Below are positions 1 through 6,859 of a DNA stretch of 8,383 bases, piece by piece; position 1 is the first letter of the stretch, and every line of letters starts with the position of its first letter. The notes under the pieces were generated by a model, which was not told the origin of the DNA, made no database searches, and was given only the letters and a program-made list of their open reading frames with translations. Position numbers and translations under genes: made by a program. The DNA is from Planctomycetota bacterium (GTDB lineage: Bacteria; Planctomycetota; MHYJ01; JACPRB01), in NCBI GenBank assembly GCA_016200125.1, contig JACQFK010000244.1, forward strand, positions 1-8,383, written 5' to 3'.

Positions 1-281
1 AAGCAGCCAAGAAGACCAAATCGTCGCGGCGTGCCGAGCAGCAGCGTACCGAACACGCGAAGGCCCGCAAAGCCAAGGCCGAAGACCTCCCGACCGTCGG
101 CAAGCACGACTGGTACGGCGACGGCGCCAAGACGCTCGTCGAAGGCCAGAAGGCGGACGGGTCCTGGGTCGCCGGCGGCGGCCGCTCCAATTCCACCTGG
201 GACAGCTGCTATGCCATTCTCTTCCTGAAGAAGGCGACCCAGCGGCTCGAAGTCGCGAGCGAGGACCGGAAGAGCAAATGA
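1..281 (+). CDS. C-terminal end of a prenyltransferase/squalene-oxidase repeat (alpha/alpha toroid) protein, partial
   Basis: The frame is open from base 3 to a TGA at 279-281, giving 92 residues; the start lies left of the window. The last ~55 residues run DWYGDGAKTLVEGQKADGSW, then a Gly-rich turn, then TWDSCYAILFLKKAT. The Q-x-x-D-G-S-W motif followed by a T-x-D-x-C-x-A-x-L-F-L-x-K-A helix is typical of the last repeat in squalene-cyclase/prenyltransferase-like toroid proteins that are common in planctomycetes. These are usually secreted or envelope proteins of unknown role, and the family name does not imply terpene synthesis here. Before this repeat lies an unusual ~30-residue stretch dominated by Ala, Lys, Arg, Glu and Gln, probably a helical linker. 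The stop overlaps the next start (ATGA), so the two genes are likely translationally coupled. The family call is fairly sure; the function is unknown. Confidence 0.75.
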   Translation, partial: AAKKTKSSRRAEQQRTEHAKARKAKAEDLPTVGKHDWYGDGAKTLVEGQKADGSWVAGGGRSNSTWDSCYAILFLKKATQRLEVASEDRKSK

Positions 282-3082
282 GGAACGCCTCGCTGGTCCT
301 GCTCCTCCTGGGCGGCCTCGCCTGGTCGCAAGACTCGGATCCCAAGGACCTCGAGTTCTTCGAGAAGAAGATCCGGCCGCTGCTGGCCGAGCGCTGCCAT
401 TCCTGCCACAGCGCCAAGGCGGAAAAGCTCAAGGGCGGCCTCTTCCTCGACTCGCGTGAGGGGCTGCTCAAGGGCGGCGACACGGGGCCCGCGATCGTCG
501 CCGGCGACCCGAAGAAGAGCCTGCTGATGAAGGCCGTCCACTGGATCGACGACGACCTCAAGATGCCGCCCAAGAAGAAGCTGGCGGCCGATCAGATCGC
601 CGATCTCGAGTCCTGGATCCGCGGCGGCGCGCCCTGGCCCGCGTCGGCGGGCGCAGCGGCCGTGAAGACGCGCAAGCAGATCGGCCTCTCGATCGAGGAG
701 GGGCGGAAGTTCTGGGCCTACCGCCCGCTTCGCAAGCCGGCGCTTCCCGCGGTCAAGGACGCCTCGTGGGCCCGCGGCGACCTCGACCGCTTCATCCTCG
801 CCGCGCTCGAGGCGAAGTCGCTGCGCCCGTCGCCGCCGGCGGAGAAGGCCCTGCTGCTCCGGCGGCTCACCTTCGACCTGGTCGGCCTGGCGCCCTCTCC
901 CGAAGAGGTCGACGCCTTCGTGAAGGACGGGGCGCCCGACGCCACCGAGCGCGTCGTGGACCGCCTGCTCGCCTCGCCCCGCTACGGGGAGCGCTGGGGC
1001 CGCCACTGGCTCGACGTCGCCCGCTTCGCCGAATCGCTCACGCTCCGCGGCTTCATCATGAAGGAAGCCTGGCGCTACCGCGACTACGTGATCGACGCCT
1101 TCAACGCGGATCTGCCCTACGACCGTTTCGTCCGCGAGCAGCTGGCGGGCGACCTCCTCCCGGCCGCGGGCACCGACGAGCGGCGGCGGCAGATGATCGC
1201 GGCGACCTTCCTCCAGCTGGGGAACACGAACCTGGAGGAGCAGGACAAGAAGCAGCTCGAGATGGACGTCGTGGACGAGCAGCTTGACACGCTCGGCCGC
1301 GCCTTCCTCGCCCAGACGATCGCCTGCGCCCGCTGCCACGACCACAAGTTCGACCCGATCCCGACGAAGGATTACTACGCGATCGCCGGCATCCTGAAGA
1401 ACGCCCGCGCCCTGGAGCATTCCAACGTCTCCAAGTGGCTCGAGGCGCCGCTGCCCGTCGACCCCGCCCGCGAGGGGGAGATCCGGAAGCAGGAGGAGGC
1501 CGTCGCCGCGCTCCAGGCCCGGATCAAGGCGGAAAAGGACAAGGCCGCCGTCGCGAAAGGCCAGGGCCCCAAACTCACGGGCGTCGTCGCGATCGCGGAC
1601 CTGCCCGGCATCGTGGTCGACGACGCGAAGGCGGAGAAGATCGGCGACTGGAAGCACTCGACCTACTCGGGGACCTACATCGGCGCGGGCTACGTGCACG
1701 ACGACGGCGGCGGGAAGGGCGACCGCAGCCTGACCTTCCATCCCGATCTCGTCGCGGGGACCTACGAGGTCCGCTTCGCCTACTCGCCCGGGGCGAGCCG
1801 CGCCACGAACGTGCCCGTGACGATCCTGAGCGCCGAGGGCGAGAAGACGATCACGGTCAACGAGCAGGAGAATCCGCCGATCGACGGCCGCTTCGTCTCG
1901 CTGGGCACCTTCCGCTTCGAGAACAACCAGGGCTACGTGATGGTCGCCAACGAGGGCACCAAGGGCCACGTCACCGCGGACGCGATCGTGTTCCTGCCCG
2001 CCGCGGGGACGGATCAGGGCAAGACCTCCAAGGCGCAGGCCGGCGGCTCCGTCAAGGAGCTGGAAGAGGAGCTGAAGAAGCTCCAGGAGAGCGGCCCGAA
2101 GCGCGACATGGTCATGGCCGTCCGCGAGGAGACCAAGATCGCCGACCTCCGCGTCCACGTGCGCGGCAGCGTCCACACCCTGGGCGATCCCGCGCCGCGC
2201 GGCGTCCTGCAGGTGGCGGTCGTCGGGACGGCGCCCGCGATGCCCGCGAAGGAGAGCGGCCGGCGGGAGCTGGCGGACTGGATCGCGGGCCGCGAGAATC
2301 CGCTGACCGCCCGCGTCATGGCGAACCGCGTCTGGCACTGGCTCTTCGGCGCCGGGATCGTCCGCACGACGGACAACTTCGGCGTGACCGGCGAGACGCC
2401 CTCCCATCCGGAGCTGCTGGACCACCTGGCCCTGCGGCTGATCGAAGACGGCTGGTCGGTCAAGAAGCTGATCCGGGAGATCGTCCTTTCGAACGCCTAC
2501 CGCCAGGCCGCGATCCCGCCGGGCAGGGCGCCGGAGGCCGATCCCGACAACCGCCTCCTCAGCGGGGCGAACCGGCGCCGCCTCGACGCGGAGTCCCTGC
2601 GCGACCTGCTGCTCTCCGTGAGCGGCCAGCTCAAGCTGGAGCCGCCGTCGGGGCCGACCTATTCCCAGGCCCTGAGCGCGGACTACGGGTACAAGGCAAC
2701 GGGCTCCCAGCGCAGCGTCTATCTCCCGATGTTCCGCAACGCGCTGCCCGAGATCCTCGAGGCTTTCGACATGGCCGACCCCAGCGTGGCGACGGGCCGG
2801 CGCAACGTGAGCACGGTCGCCCCCCAGGCGCTCTTCCTGATGAACAACCCCTTCGTCCTCGACCAGGCGCGCCACGCGGCGAAGCGGCTGCTGGCGGAGA
2901 AGCTCGCCGACGACGGGGCTCGGATCGACCGCGCCTGGCGCCTCGCGCTCGGCCGGGCGCCGCGCGAGGGCGAGGCGGCGGTCGCGCTCCGCCACCTCGA
3001 GTCGGCCCGCCCGGCCGAGCCGGCCTGGACCTCGATCTTCCACGCGCTCTTCGCTTCGCCCGAATTCAGGTACGTGAACTAG
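278..3082 (+). CDS. PSCyt1-DUF1549-DUF1553 secreted cytochrome-like protein with inserted golvesin-type domain
   Basis: The protein has 934 residues. A Sec signal peptide covers about residues 1-17 (LVLLLLGGLAWS, then QDSD). The PSCyt1 (planctomycete cytochrome C) domain follows, with heme motif CHSCH at 40-44 and a likely distal Met96 in KMPPKKK. DUF1549 (PSCyt2) runs from about 160 to 390; it includes WGRHWLDVARF and a second CxxCH (CARCH, 350-354) inside the family motif ARCHDHKFDPIP. A Glu/Lys-rich helix (~398-430) leads into a beta-rich insert at about 445-574 that resembles the golvesin C-terminal/xanthan lyase domain (GAGYVHDDG, GTYEVRFAYSPG, RATNVPVTI, DGRFVSLGTFRF). A second helix (~586-606) follows, then DUF1553 (PSD1) from about 650 to the end (NPLTARVMANRVWHWLFG; SPEFRYVN). 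The ATG overlaps the upstream stop, with GGAAGAG at 268-274 as a possible ribosome site. The DUF1501 partner follows 8 bases later. Families are well supported; enzymatic activity and substrate are not known. Role in envelope electron transfer or polymer processing is inference. Confidence 0.93.
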   Translation: MRNASLVLLLLGGLAWSQDSDPKDLEFFEKKIRPLLAERCHSCHSAKAEKLKGGLFLDSREGLLKGGDTGPAIVAGDPKKSLLMKAVHWIDDDLKMPPKKKLAADQIADLESWIRGGAPWPASAGAAAVKTRKQIGLSIEEGRKFWAYRPLRKPALPAVKDASWARGDLDRFILAALEAKSLRPSPPAEKALLLRRLTFDLVGLAPSPEEVDAFVKDGAPDATERVVDRLLASPRYGERWGRHWLDVARFAESLTLRGFIMKEAWRYRDYVIDAFNADLPYDRFVREQLAGDLLPAAGTDERRRQMIAATFLQLGNTNLEEQDKKQLEMDVVDEQLDTLGRAFLAQTIACARCHDHKFDPIPTKDYYAIAGILKNARALEHSNVSKWLEAPLPVDPAREGEIRKQEEAVAALQARIKAEKDKAAVAKGQGPKLTGVVAIADLPGIVVDDAKAEKIGDWKHSTYSGTYIGAGYVHDDGGGKGDRSLTFHPDLVAGTYEVRFAYSPGASRATNVPVTILSAEGEKTITVNEQENPPIDGRFVSLGTFRFENNQGYVMVANEGTKGHVTADAIVFLPAAGTDQGKTSKAQAGGSVKELEEELKKLQESGPKRDMVMAVREETKIADLRVHVRGSVHTLGDPAPRGVLQVAVVGTAPAMPAKESGRRELADWIAGRENPLTARVMANRVWHWLFGAGIVRTTDNFGVTGETPSHPELLDHLALRLIEDGWSVKKLIREIVLSNAYRQAAIPPGRAPEADPDNRLLSGANRRRLDAESLRDLLLSVSGQLKLEPPSGPTYSQALSADYGYKATGSQRSVYLPMFRNALPEILEAFDMADPSVATGRRNVSTVAPQALFLMNNPFVLDQARHAAKRLLAEKLADDGARIDRAWRLALGRAPREGEAAVALRHLESARPAEPAWTSIFHALFASPEFRYVN
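351..378 (+). repeat. 28-bp exact block shared by the two cytochrome-like genes, copy 1
   Basis: Bases 351-378 are identical to 7654-7681. Both encode the EFFEKKIRP segment just before the heme motif. Such a match over 28 bases at equal codon positions reflects paralogy and strong codon bias, and does not by itself indicate a mobile repeat. Confidence 0.8.
995..1025 (+). repeat. 31-bp exact block shared by the two cytochrome-like genes, copy 1
   Basis: Bases 995-1025 match 8283-8313 exactly. Both encode the DUF1549 motif WGRHWLDVAR. Amino acid constraint explains the conservation; identical codon choice over ten codons suggests either recent duplication or strong codon bias. Confidence 0.8.
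1610..1999 (+). other. Golvesin/xanthan-lyase-like domain inserted between DUF1549 and DUF1553
   Basis: These bases encode residues ~445-574 of the 278-3082 gene. The segment opens with IVVDDAKAEKIGDW, continues through GAGYVHDDGGGKGD and GTYEVRFAYSPG, and closes with GHVTADAIVFLP. The order matches the all-beta golvesin C-terminal-like/xanthan lyase domain: a DxxxA entry, a conserved GYxHD loop, an R-x-x-N-V-P-V strand and a terminal A-D-A-x-x-F-L-P strand. Heptad-like helices rich in Glu, Lys and Leu lie on either side, so the domain seems to be carried at the tip of a helical hairpin that in simpler family members joins the two DUFs directly. Glycan or surface binding is inferred from where the domain occurs in other proteins; it is not shown here. 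Confidence 0.72.
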
Positions 3083-3086
3083 AGGA
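3081..3086 (+). promoter_or_regulatory. Ribosome binding site of the DUF1501 gene
   Basis: AGAGGA lies 4 bases before the ATG at 3091 and overlaps the stop codon (TAG, 3080-3082) of the preceding cytochrome-like gene. It fixes the start at 3091. The frame stays open far upstream, but that part overlaps the other gene out of frame and lacks a signal peptide. The tight junction suggests coupled translation of the pair. Confidence 0.6.
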
Positions 3087-3090
3087 ACCG

Positions 3091-4509
3091 ATGGAATTTC
3101 TCAGCCGACGCCGCTTTCTGCAGGACAGCGCCTGCGGATTCGGAGCGCTTGCGTTCGCGGGGCTGGGCGCCGGGAAGGCGCTCGCCGCGGGAACCGATCC
3201 GCTCGCGCCGAAGCTCCCGCACTTCGCGCCCAAGGCGAAGCGGGTGATCTTCCTCTTCATGCAGGGCGGCGTCAGTCACGTCGATTCCTACGATCACAAG
3301 CCGCTGCTCGGCCGCGAAGACGGCAAGATGATGAACTTCGACGACGCGCGGCAGGTCGCCAACACCGGCCAGCGCCAGACCTCGCAGCGCATCATGAAGC
3401 CGCTCTGGAAATTCGCCCAGCACGGACAGTCGGGCCGCTGGGCCTCGAACCTTTTCCCGGAGACCAACAAGCACGTCGACGATCTCTGCTTCATCCACTC
3501 GATGCACACGGACGGCGTGGCCCACGGCCCCGCGACCCTGTTCCTTCACTGCGGGTCGACCACCTTCATCCGGCCCTCGATGGGCTCATGGGTCCTCTAC
3601 GGCCTGGGCAGCGAGAACGAGAACCTCCCGGGCTTCGTCTCGATCGCGCCCTCGTCCGGAAACGGCGGCGCGCGCAACTACGGCAACGCCTTCCTGCCGC
3701 CGGTCTTCCAGGGGACGGCGCTCGGCAAGGCGGGCTCGCCCGCGTCCGAGGCGACGATCCGGAACCTCGGCAGTTCGCAGTCGCCCGTCGACCGCGAGAA
3801 GGAGTTCGACCTCATCCGGGGCCTCAACGGCGAGCAGCTCAAGGCCGGCGCCGGCGACTCGGAGTTCGAGGCGGTGGCCAACTCCTACGAGCTGGCCTGG
3901 CGGATGCAGGGCAACGCGCCCGACGTGCTCGACCTGTCGAAGGAGTCGAAGGCGACGCTCGAGAGCTACGGCATCGGGACCAAGGAGACCGACACCTTCG
4001 GCCGCGAGTGCCTGATGGCGCGCCGTCTCTGCGAGTCGGGCGTCCGCTTCGTCCAGGTCACCTACGGCGACAACAGCGCGAATCCCGCCTGGGACCAGCA
4101 CAGCAACCTGCCGAAGCACGGCGACCACGCGCGCGCCGTCGACCGCCCGATCGCGGGCCTGCTGGCGGACCTCAAGCGGCGCGGCCTGCTCGAGGACACG
4201 CTGGTCTGGTGGGGCGGCGAGTTCGGCCGCACGCCCTACGCCGAGAAGAACGGCACCGGCCGCGACCACAACCCGGGCGGCTTCACGGTCTGGCTGGCCG
4301 GCGGCGGCGTGAAGGCCGGCTTCGCCCACGGCGCGACCGACGAGTTCGGCCACCACGCGGTGGAGAACCGCGTCCACATGCACGACCTGCACGCGACGAT
4401 CCTTCACCTGCTCGGGCTGGATCACGAGCGGCTGATCTACCAGTACGCGGGCCGCCCCTTCCGTCTCACCGACGTGGACGGCAACGTCGTGAAGGAGATC
4501 ATCGCGTAA
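3091..4509 (+). CDS. DUF1501 sulfatase-like protein with Tat signal
   Basis: The protein has 472 residues. The N-terminus carries a twin-arginine motif, SRRRFLQ (5-11), then a hydrophobic, Gly/Ala-rich stretch ending near AAG (32-34), so export in the folded state by Tat is likely. The rest is a full DUF1501 protein of the alkaline phosphatase/sulfatase superfamily. It has an N-terminal strand and turn VIFLFMQGGVSHVDSYD (52-68) with Asp65/Asp68 in the usual metal region, VWWGGEFGRTP (372-382), GRDHNPGGF (390-398, Asp392 and His393) and HMHDLHATILHLLGLDH towards the end (His429, His431, Asp432, His434). The last residues (YAGRPFRLTDVDGNVV) are also typical of the family. DUF1501 genes very often sit directly after a PSCyt1/DUF1549/DUF1553 gene in planctomycetes, and that is the case here, 8 bases downstream. 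The nucleophile Cys/Ser of true sulfatases is not evident, so sulfatase activity should not be assumed. Confidence 0.93.
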   Translation: MEFLSRRRFLQDSACGFGALAFAGLGAGKALAAGTDPLAPKLPHFAPKAKRVIFLFMQGGVSHVDSYDHKPLLGREDGKMMNFDDARQVANTGQRQTSQRIMKPLWKFAQHGQSGRWASNLFPETNKHVDDLCFIHSMHTDGVAHGPATLFLHCGSTTFIRPSMGSWVLYGLGSENENLPGFVSIAPSSGNGGARNYGNAFLPPVFQGTALGKAGSPASEATIRNLGSSQSPVDREKEFDLIRGLNGEQLKAGAGDSEFEAVANSYELAWRMQGNAPDVLDLSKESKATLESYGIGTKETDTFGRECLMARRLCESGVRFVQVTYGDNSANPAWDQHSNLPKHGDHARAVDRPIAGLLADLKRRGLLEDTLVWWGGEFGRTPYAEKNGTGRDHNPGGFTVWLAGGGVKAGFAHGATDEFGHHAVENRVHMHDLHATILHLLGLDHERLIYQYAGRPFRLTDVDGNVVKEIIA

Positions 4510-4518
4510 GGGCCGCGG

Positions 4519-4524
4519 TATAAT
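4519..4524 (+). promoter_or_regulatory. Consensus -10 box, possible leaderless promoter for the SGNH hydrolase gene
   Basis: TATAAT at 4519-4524 is a perfect sigma70 -10 hexamer in very GC-rich surroundings. A start site about 7 bases downstream would fall on or next to the A of the ATG at 4531, giving a leaderless mRNA. No usable Shine-Dalgarno site is present; the only candidate, AGGG, is 1 base from the ATG. No -35 match is seen at 16-18 bases (AGATCA lies there). The element also contains CGGTATA (4516-4522). Function is inferred from position and sequence only. Confidence 0.5.
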
Positions 4525-4530
4525 CAGGGC

Positions 4531-5508
4531 ATGAGCCCAGACGTCGGGAGCCCGCCGAGCTCCCGGTGGGCGAAGATCGGCTCCCTCCTCCTGCCGCGGC
4601 TCGTCTTCTATCCCTTCGTCGTCGCGTCGCTGCTCGTCTTTCCCGCCTGGCTGCCCTGGATGATCCTCGGATGGCTGCTGCTCTACGCGCTCCAGCGGAG
4701 CCGCGGCAAGCCGGCCTGGAAGACGCTCGACTTCTGCCTCGTCATTCTTCTGGTCCGGGGGCTGGACTGGACCCCGGCGCTGATCGCGCTGGGGCTGCTG
4801 ATGCTGGCAAGCTCCGTCTTCGAGCTGAAGGCGCTCCAGAAGCCTGCGACGATCGCGGCCGCCTGCCTGCTGCCGGCCTGGATCGCGATGGCCTGGAGCT
4901 GGAGCGCTGCCGTCCACACCTCGAGGACGCCCGCGCTCGCGTCGGAGCGGCCGATCCTCTGCATGGGGGACAGCCTGTCGGCGAACGGTTATCCGCGGGT
5001 CCTTCAGACGCTGCTCTCGGTCCCGGTCGTCGACAAGGCCCAAGGCGGTACCCAGACAACGGACGGGCTTCGGGCGCTTCCCGAGGTCCTGGCGCTGAAG
5101 CCGCAGGCCGTCGTGCTCGAACTGGGCGGCAACGACTACGTGATGGGGAAGAGCCGGGAGGCGACGCGGGCAAACCTGGAGACGATGATCCGCGCGATCC
5201 GGGAGAGCGGCGCGGAGGTCTTCCTGTTCGAGGTCCCGCGCGGATTCGTCTACGATTCCTACTGGGGCCTCGACCGGCGCCTCGCGCGCGGCCACGATCT
5301 CGAACTCATCAACGACGGGGCCATCCGTCAGCTGGTGCTGTTCGGTCCGGGCTCGCCGCTCACGTCCTGCAGCGGTCGGCTGCTGAGCTACGACGGGCTG
5401 CATCCCAACGACGCCGGGCACGTCCTCCTCGCCGGCCGGGTCGCGGCGGCGCTCCGGCGCGTCTATGGCGACGGAATCCTTCGCCGCCCGGCCGGGGAAC
5501 TCCGTTAA
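4531..5508 (+). CDS. Membrane-anchored SGNH/GDSL-family hydrolase
   Basis: The protein has 325 residues in two parts. Residues ~19-128 are strongly hydrophobic, with about four membrane segments (near 23-37, 40-54, 66-94 and 107-125) separated by a short basic loop (QRSRGKPAWK). Residues ~140-315 form an SGNH hydrolase domain. Block I is MGDSLS with nucleophile Ser148, block II has Gly in AQGGTQTTDG, block III is LGGND (Asn201), and block V is DGLHPND with Asp288 and His291 completing the triad. The segment after block III, including VFLFEVPRG, fits lysophospholipase/TesA-like or acyl-esterase members. Known activities of the family are ester or acetyl removal from lipids, glycans and other acyl compounds; the substrate here is unknown. 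The ATG at 4531 is the only good start, because the next Met (44) is inside a membrane segment. It lies 21 bases after the DUF1501 gene and 21 before the propeller gene. The catalytic domain is probably on the outer face, but topology is not certain. Confidence 0.85.
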   Translation: MSPDVGSPPSSRWAKIGSLLLPRLVFYPFVVASLLVFPAWLPWMILGWLLLYALQRSRGKPAWKTLDFCLVILLVRGLDWTPALIALGLLMLASSVFELKALQKPATIAAACLLPAWIAMAWSWSAAVHTSRTPALASERPILCMGDSLSANGYPRVLQTLLSVPVVDKAQGGTQTTDGLRALPEVLALKPQAVVLELGGNDYVMGKSREATRANLETMIRAIRESGAEVFLFEVPRGFVYDSYWGLDRRLARGHDLELINDGAIRQLVLFGPGSPLTSCSGRLLSYDGLHPNDAGHVLLAGRVAAALRRVYGDGILRRPAGELR

Positions 5509-5510
5509 GA

Positions 5511-5521
5511 AGGGGGAGGAG
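5511..5521 (+). promoter_or_regulatory. Strong ribosome binding site of the PQQ-like propeller gene
   Basis: AGGGGGAGGAG ends 8 bases before the ATG at 5530 and includes GGAGGAG. It is the strongest Shine-Dalgarno site in the window and fixes the start. It contrasts with the SGNH gene just upstream, which has no such site. Confidence 0.75.
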
Positions 5522-5529
5522 ATTCCGAG

Positions 5530-6843
5530 ATGCCCAGAACGATCGCCCTGCTCCTGATCCTGGCAGCCGCCGCCGCGGCCGACGATGATCACTGGCCGCA
5601 GTGGCGCGGTCCCCGCGGCGACGGCCTCGCGCCGAAGGCCGATCCTCCCGTCGAGTGGAGCGAGACGAAGAACGTCCGCTGGAAGGTCGAGATCCCCGGC
5701 TCGGGCAGCGCGACGCCCGTCGTCTGGGGCGAGAGGATGTTCGTCCTCAGCGCGATCGACACGGGGAAGAAGGCCCCGGGCGCGGCCGACGTGCCCGAGC
5801 CGCCCGCGGCGGGCCGCGGCATGTCGGTGCCCTCGCCGGGGACGATCCACAAGTACGAGGTCATCTGCCTCGACCGGATGAGCGGGAAGACGCTCTGGAG
5901 CAGGACGGCGGTCGAGGCGATGCCGCACGAGGGGCACCACAACACCCACGGGTTCGCGTCGGGATCGCCCGCGACCGACGGCAAGATCCTGATCGCGTCC
6001 TTCGGCTCGCGCGGGATCTACTGCTACGACCTCGAGGGCAACTTGAAGTGGAAGAAGGACCTGGGCCTCATGAAGATCAAGATCGGCTTCGGCGAAGGGA
6101 TCTCCCCGGTCCTCCACAAGGACTCGGTCGTCGTCAACTGGGACCACGAAGCTGGATCGTTCATCGTCTGCCTCGACGCGGCGAGCGGCGCGGAGAGGTG
6201 GAAGCAGACCCGCGACGAGGGGACGACCTGGGCGACGCCGCTCGTGGTCGAGCACGAGGGCGCGACGCAGATCGTCGTGAACGGCACCAAGAAGGTGCGG
6301 AGCTACGACCTGGCGACCGGCAAGCTGATCTGGGAGTGCGGCGGCCAGACGATGAACGCGATCCCCACGCCGATGACGCTCGAGGGCAGGGTGTACTGCA
6401 TGTCGGGCTACCGCGGCAACGCCGTGTACGCGATCAAGCTCGGCTCGAAGGGCGACGTCACGACGAGCACGGACCAGGTGGCCTGGAAGCGGACTGATGC
6501 GGGCCCCTACGTCTCGTCGCCGCTGCTCTACGACGGCCTGATCTACCTCACCAAGGAGCGCCAGGGGATCCTGTACTGCGTCGACGCCCGCACGGGGGAC
6601 CTGAAGTTCGGCCCCGAGCGCCTGCCCGACATGGACACGGTCTACGCCTCGCTGCTCGGCGCGGCGGGGAAGGTCTATGTGTCGAGCCGCGAAGGCACGA
6701 CGGTCGTGCTCAAGGCGGGGCCGAAGGTCGAGGTGCTGGCGACGAACAAGCTGCCGGAGCCGATCGACGCGTCGCCGCTGGCGGTGGGGAAGCAGCTCTA
6801 TCTCCGCGGCTCGAAGCATCTGTACTGCATCGAGTCGCGTTGA
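5530..6843 (+). CDS. Secreted PQQ-like (BamB-type) beta-propeller protein
   Basis: The protein has 437 residues. A signal peptide is visible (ALLLILAAAAAA, cleavage near residue 17), followed directly by WPQWRGPRGDG (22-32), a common entry motif of planctomycete PQQ-binding-like propeller proteins. The repeats show the blade pattern of a small Gly turn then Leu/Ile-x-Trp: GKTLW (119-123), GNLKW (170-174), AERW (221-224), GKLIW (264-268) and the degenerate GDLKF (356-360). Each is preceded by a Y/V-x-C-L/Y-D or S-Y-D-L strand. The length fits one propeller plus a signal peptide. No CxxCH heme motif and no vicinal-Cys or calcium-site pattern of true quinoprotein dehydrogenases was seen, so a structural or binding role is more likely than oxidation. 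It is downstream of the SGNH gene and probably the last gene of the first block; the next gene starts after an 81-base gap. Function is otherwise unknown. Confidence 0.88.
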   Translation: MPRTIALLLILAAAAAADDDHWPQWRGPRGDGLAPKADPPVEWSETKNVRWKVEIPGSGSATPVVWGERMFVLSAIDTGKKAPGAADVPEPPAAGRGMSVPSPGTIHKYEVICLDRMSGKTLWSRTAVEAMPHEGHHNTHGFASGSPATDGKILIASFGSRGIYCYDLEGNLKWKKDLGLMKIKIGFGEGISPVLHKDSVVVNWDHEAGSFIVCLDAASGAERWKQTRDEGTTWATPLVVEHEGATQIVVNGTKKVRSYDLATGKLIWECGGQTMNAIPTPMTLEGRVYCMSGYRGNAVYAIKLGSKGDVTTSTDQVAWKRTDAGPYVSSPLLYDGLIYLTKERQGILYCVDARTGDLKFGPERLPDMDTVYASLLGAAGKVYVSSREGTTVVLKAGPKVEVLATNKLPEPIDASPLAVGKQLYLRGSKHLYCIESR

Positions 6844-6859
6844 TGCGACAGCAGTAAAG

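Noticed and set aside
31..228. Short + strand frame at the left edge
   Set aside because: It overlaps the toroid-protein frame, which has a recognisable family motif; the short frame is a Pro/Arg/Ser/Ala-rich shadow.
209..3043. Antisense open frame of 944 codons on the - strand
   Set aside because: It mirrors the cytochrome-like gene. Its translation is low-complexity (Arg, Gly, Ala, Leu, Val, Asp rich) with no recognisable domain, as expected from strong GC bias at third positions.
1435..3090. N-terminal extension of the DUF1501 frame upstream of 3091
   Set aside because: This part is out of frame with the cytochrome-like gene and Arg/Gly/Pro rich. The Tat signal and ribosome site place the start at 3091.
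4566..5588. Alternative + strand frame of 340 codons overlapping the SGNH gene
   Set aside because: Arg/Ala/Gly-rich shadow; the overlapping frame has a full catalytic triad and membrane helices.
5530..6843. True PQQ-dependent dehydrogenase
   Set aside because: The propeller repeats are present, but the length is too small and neither a heme motif nor the vicinal Cys pair of quinoprotein dehydrogenases was seen.
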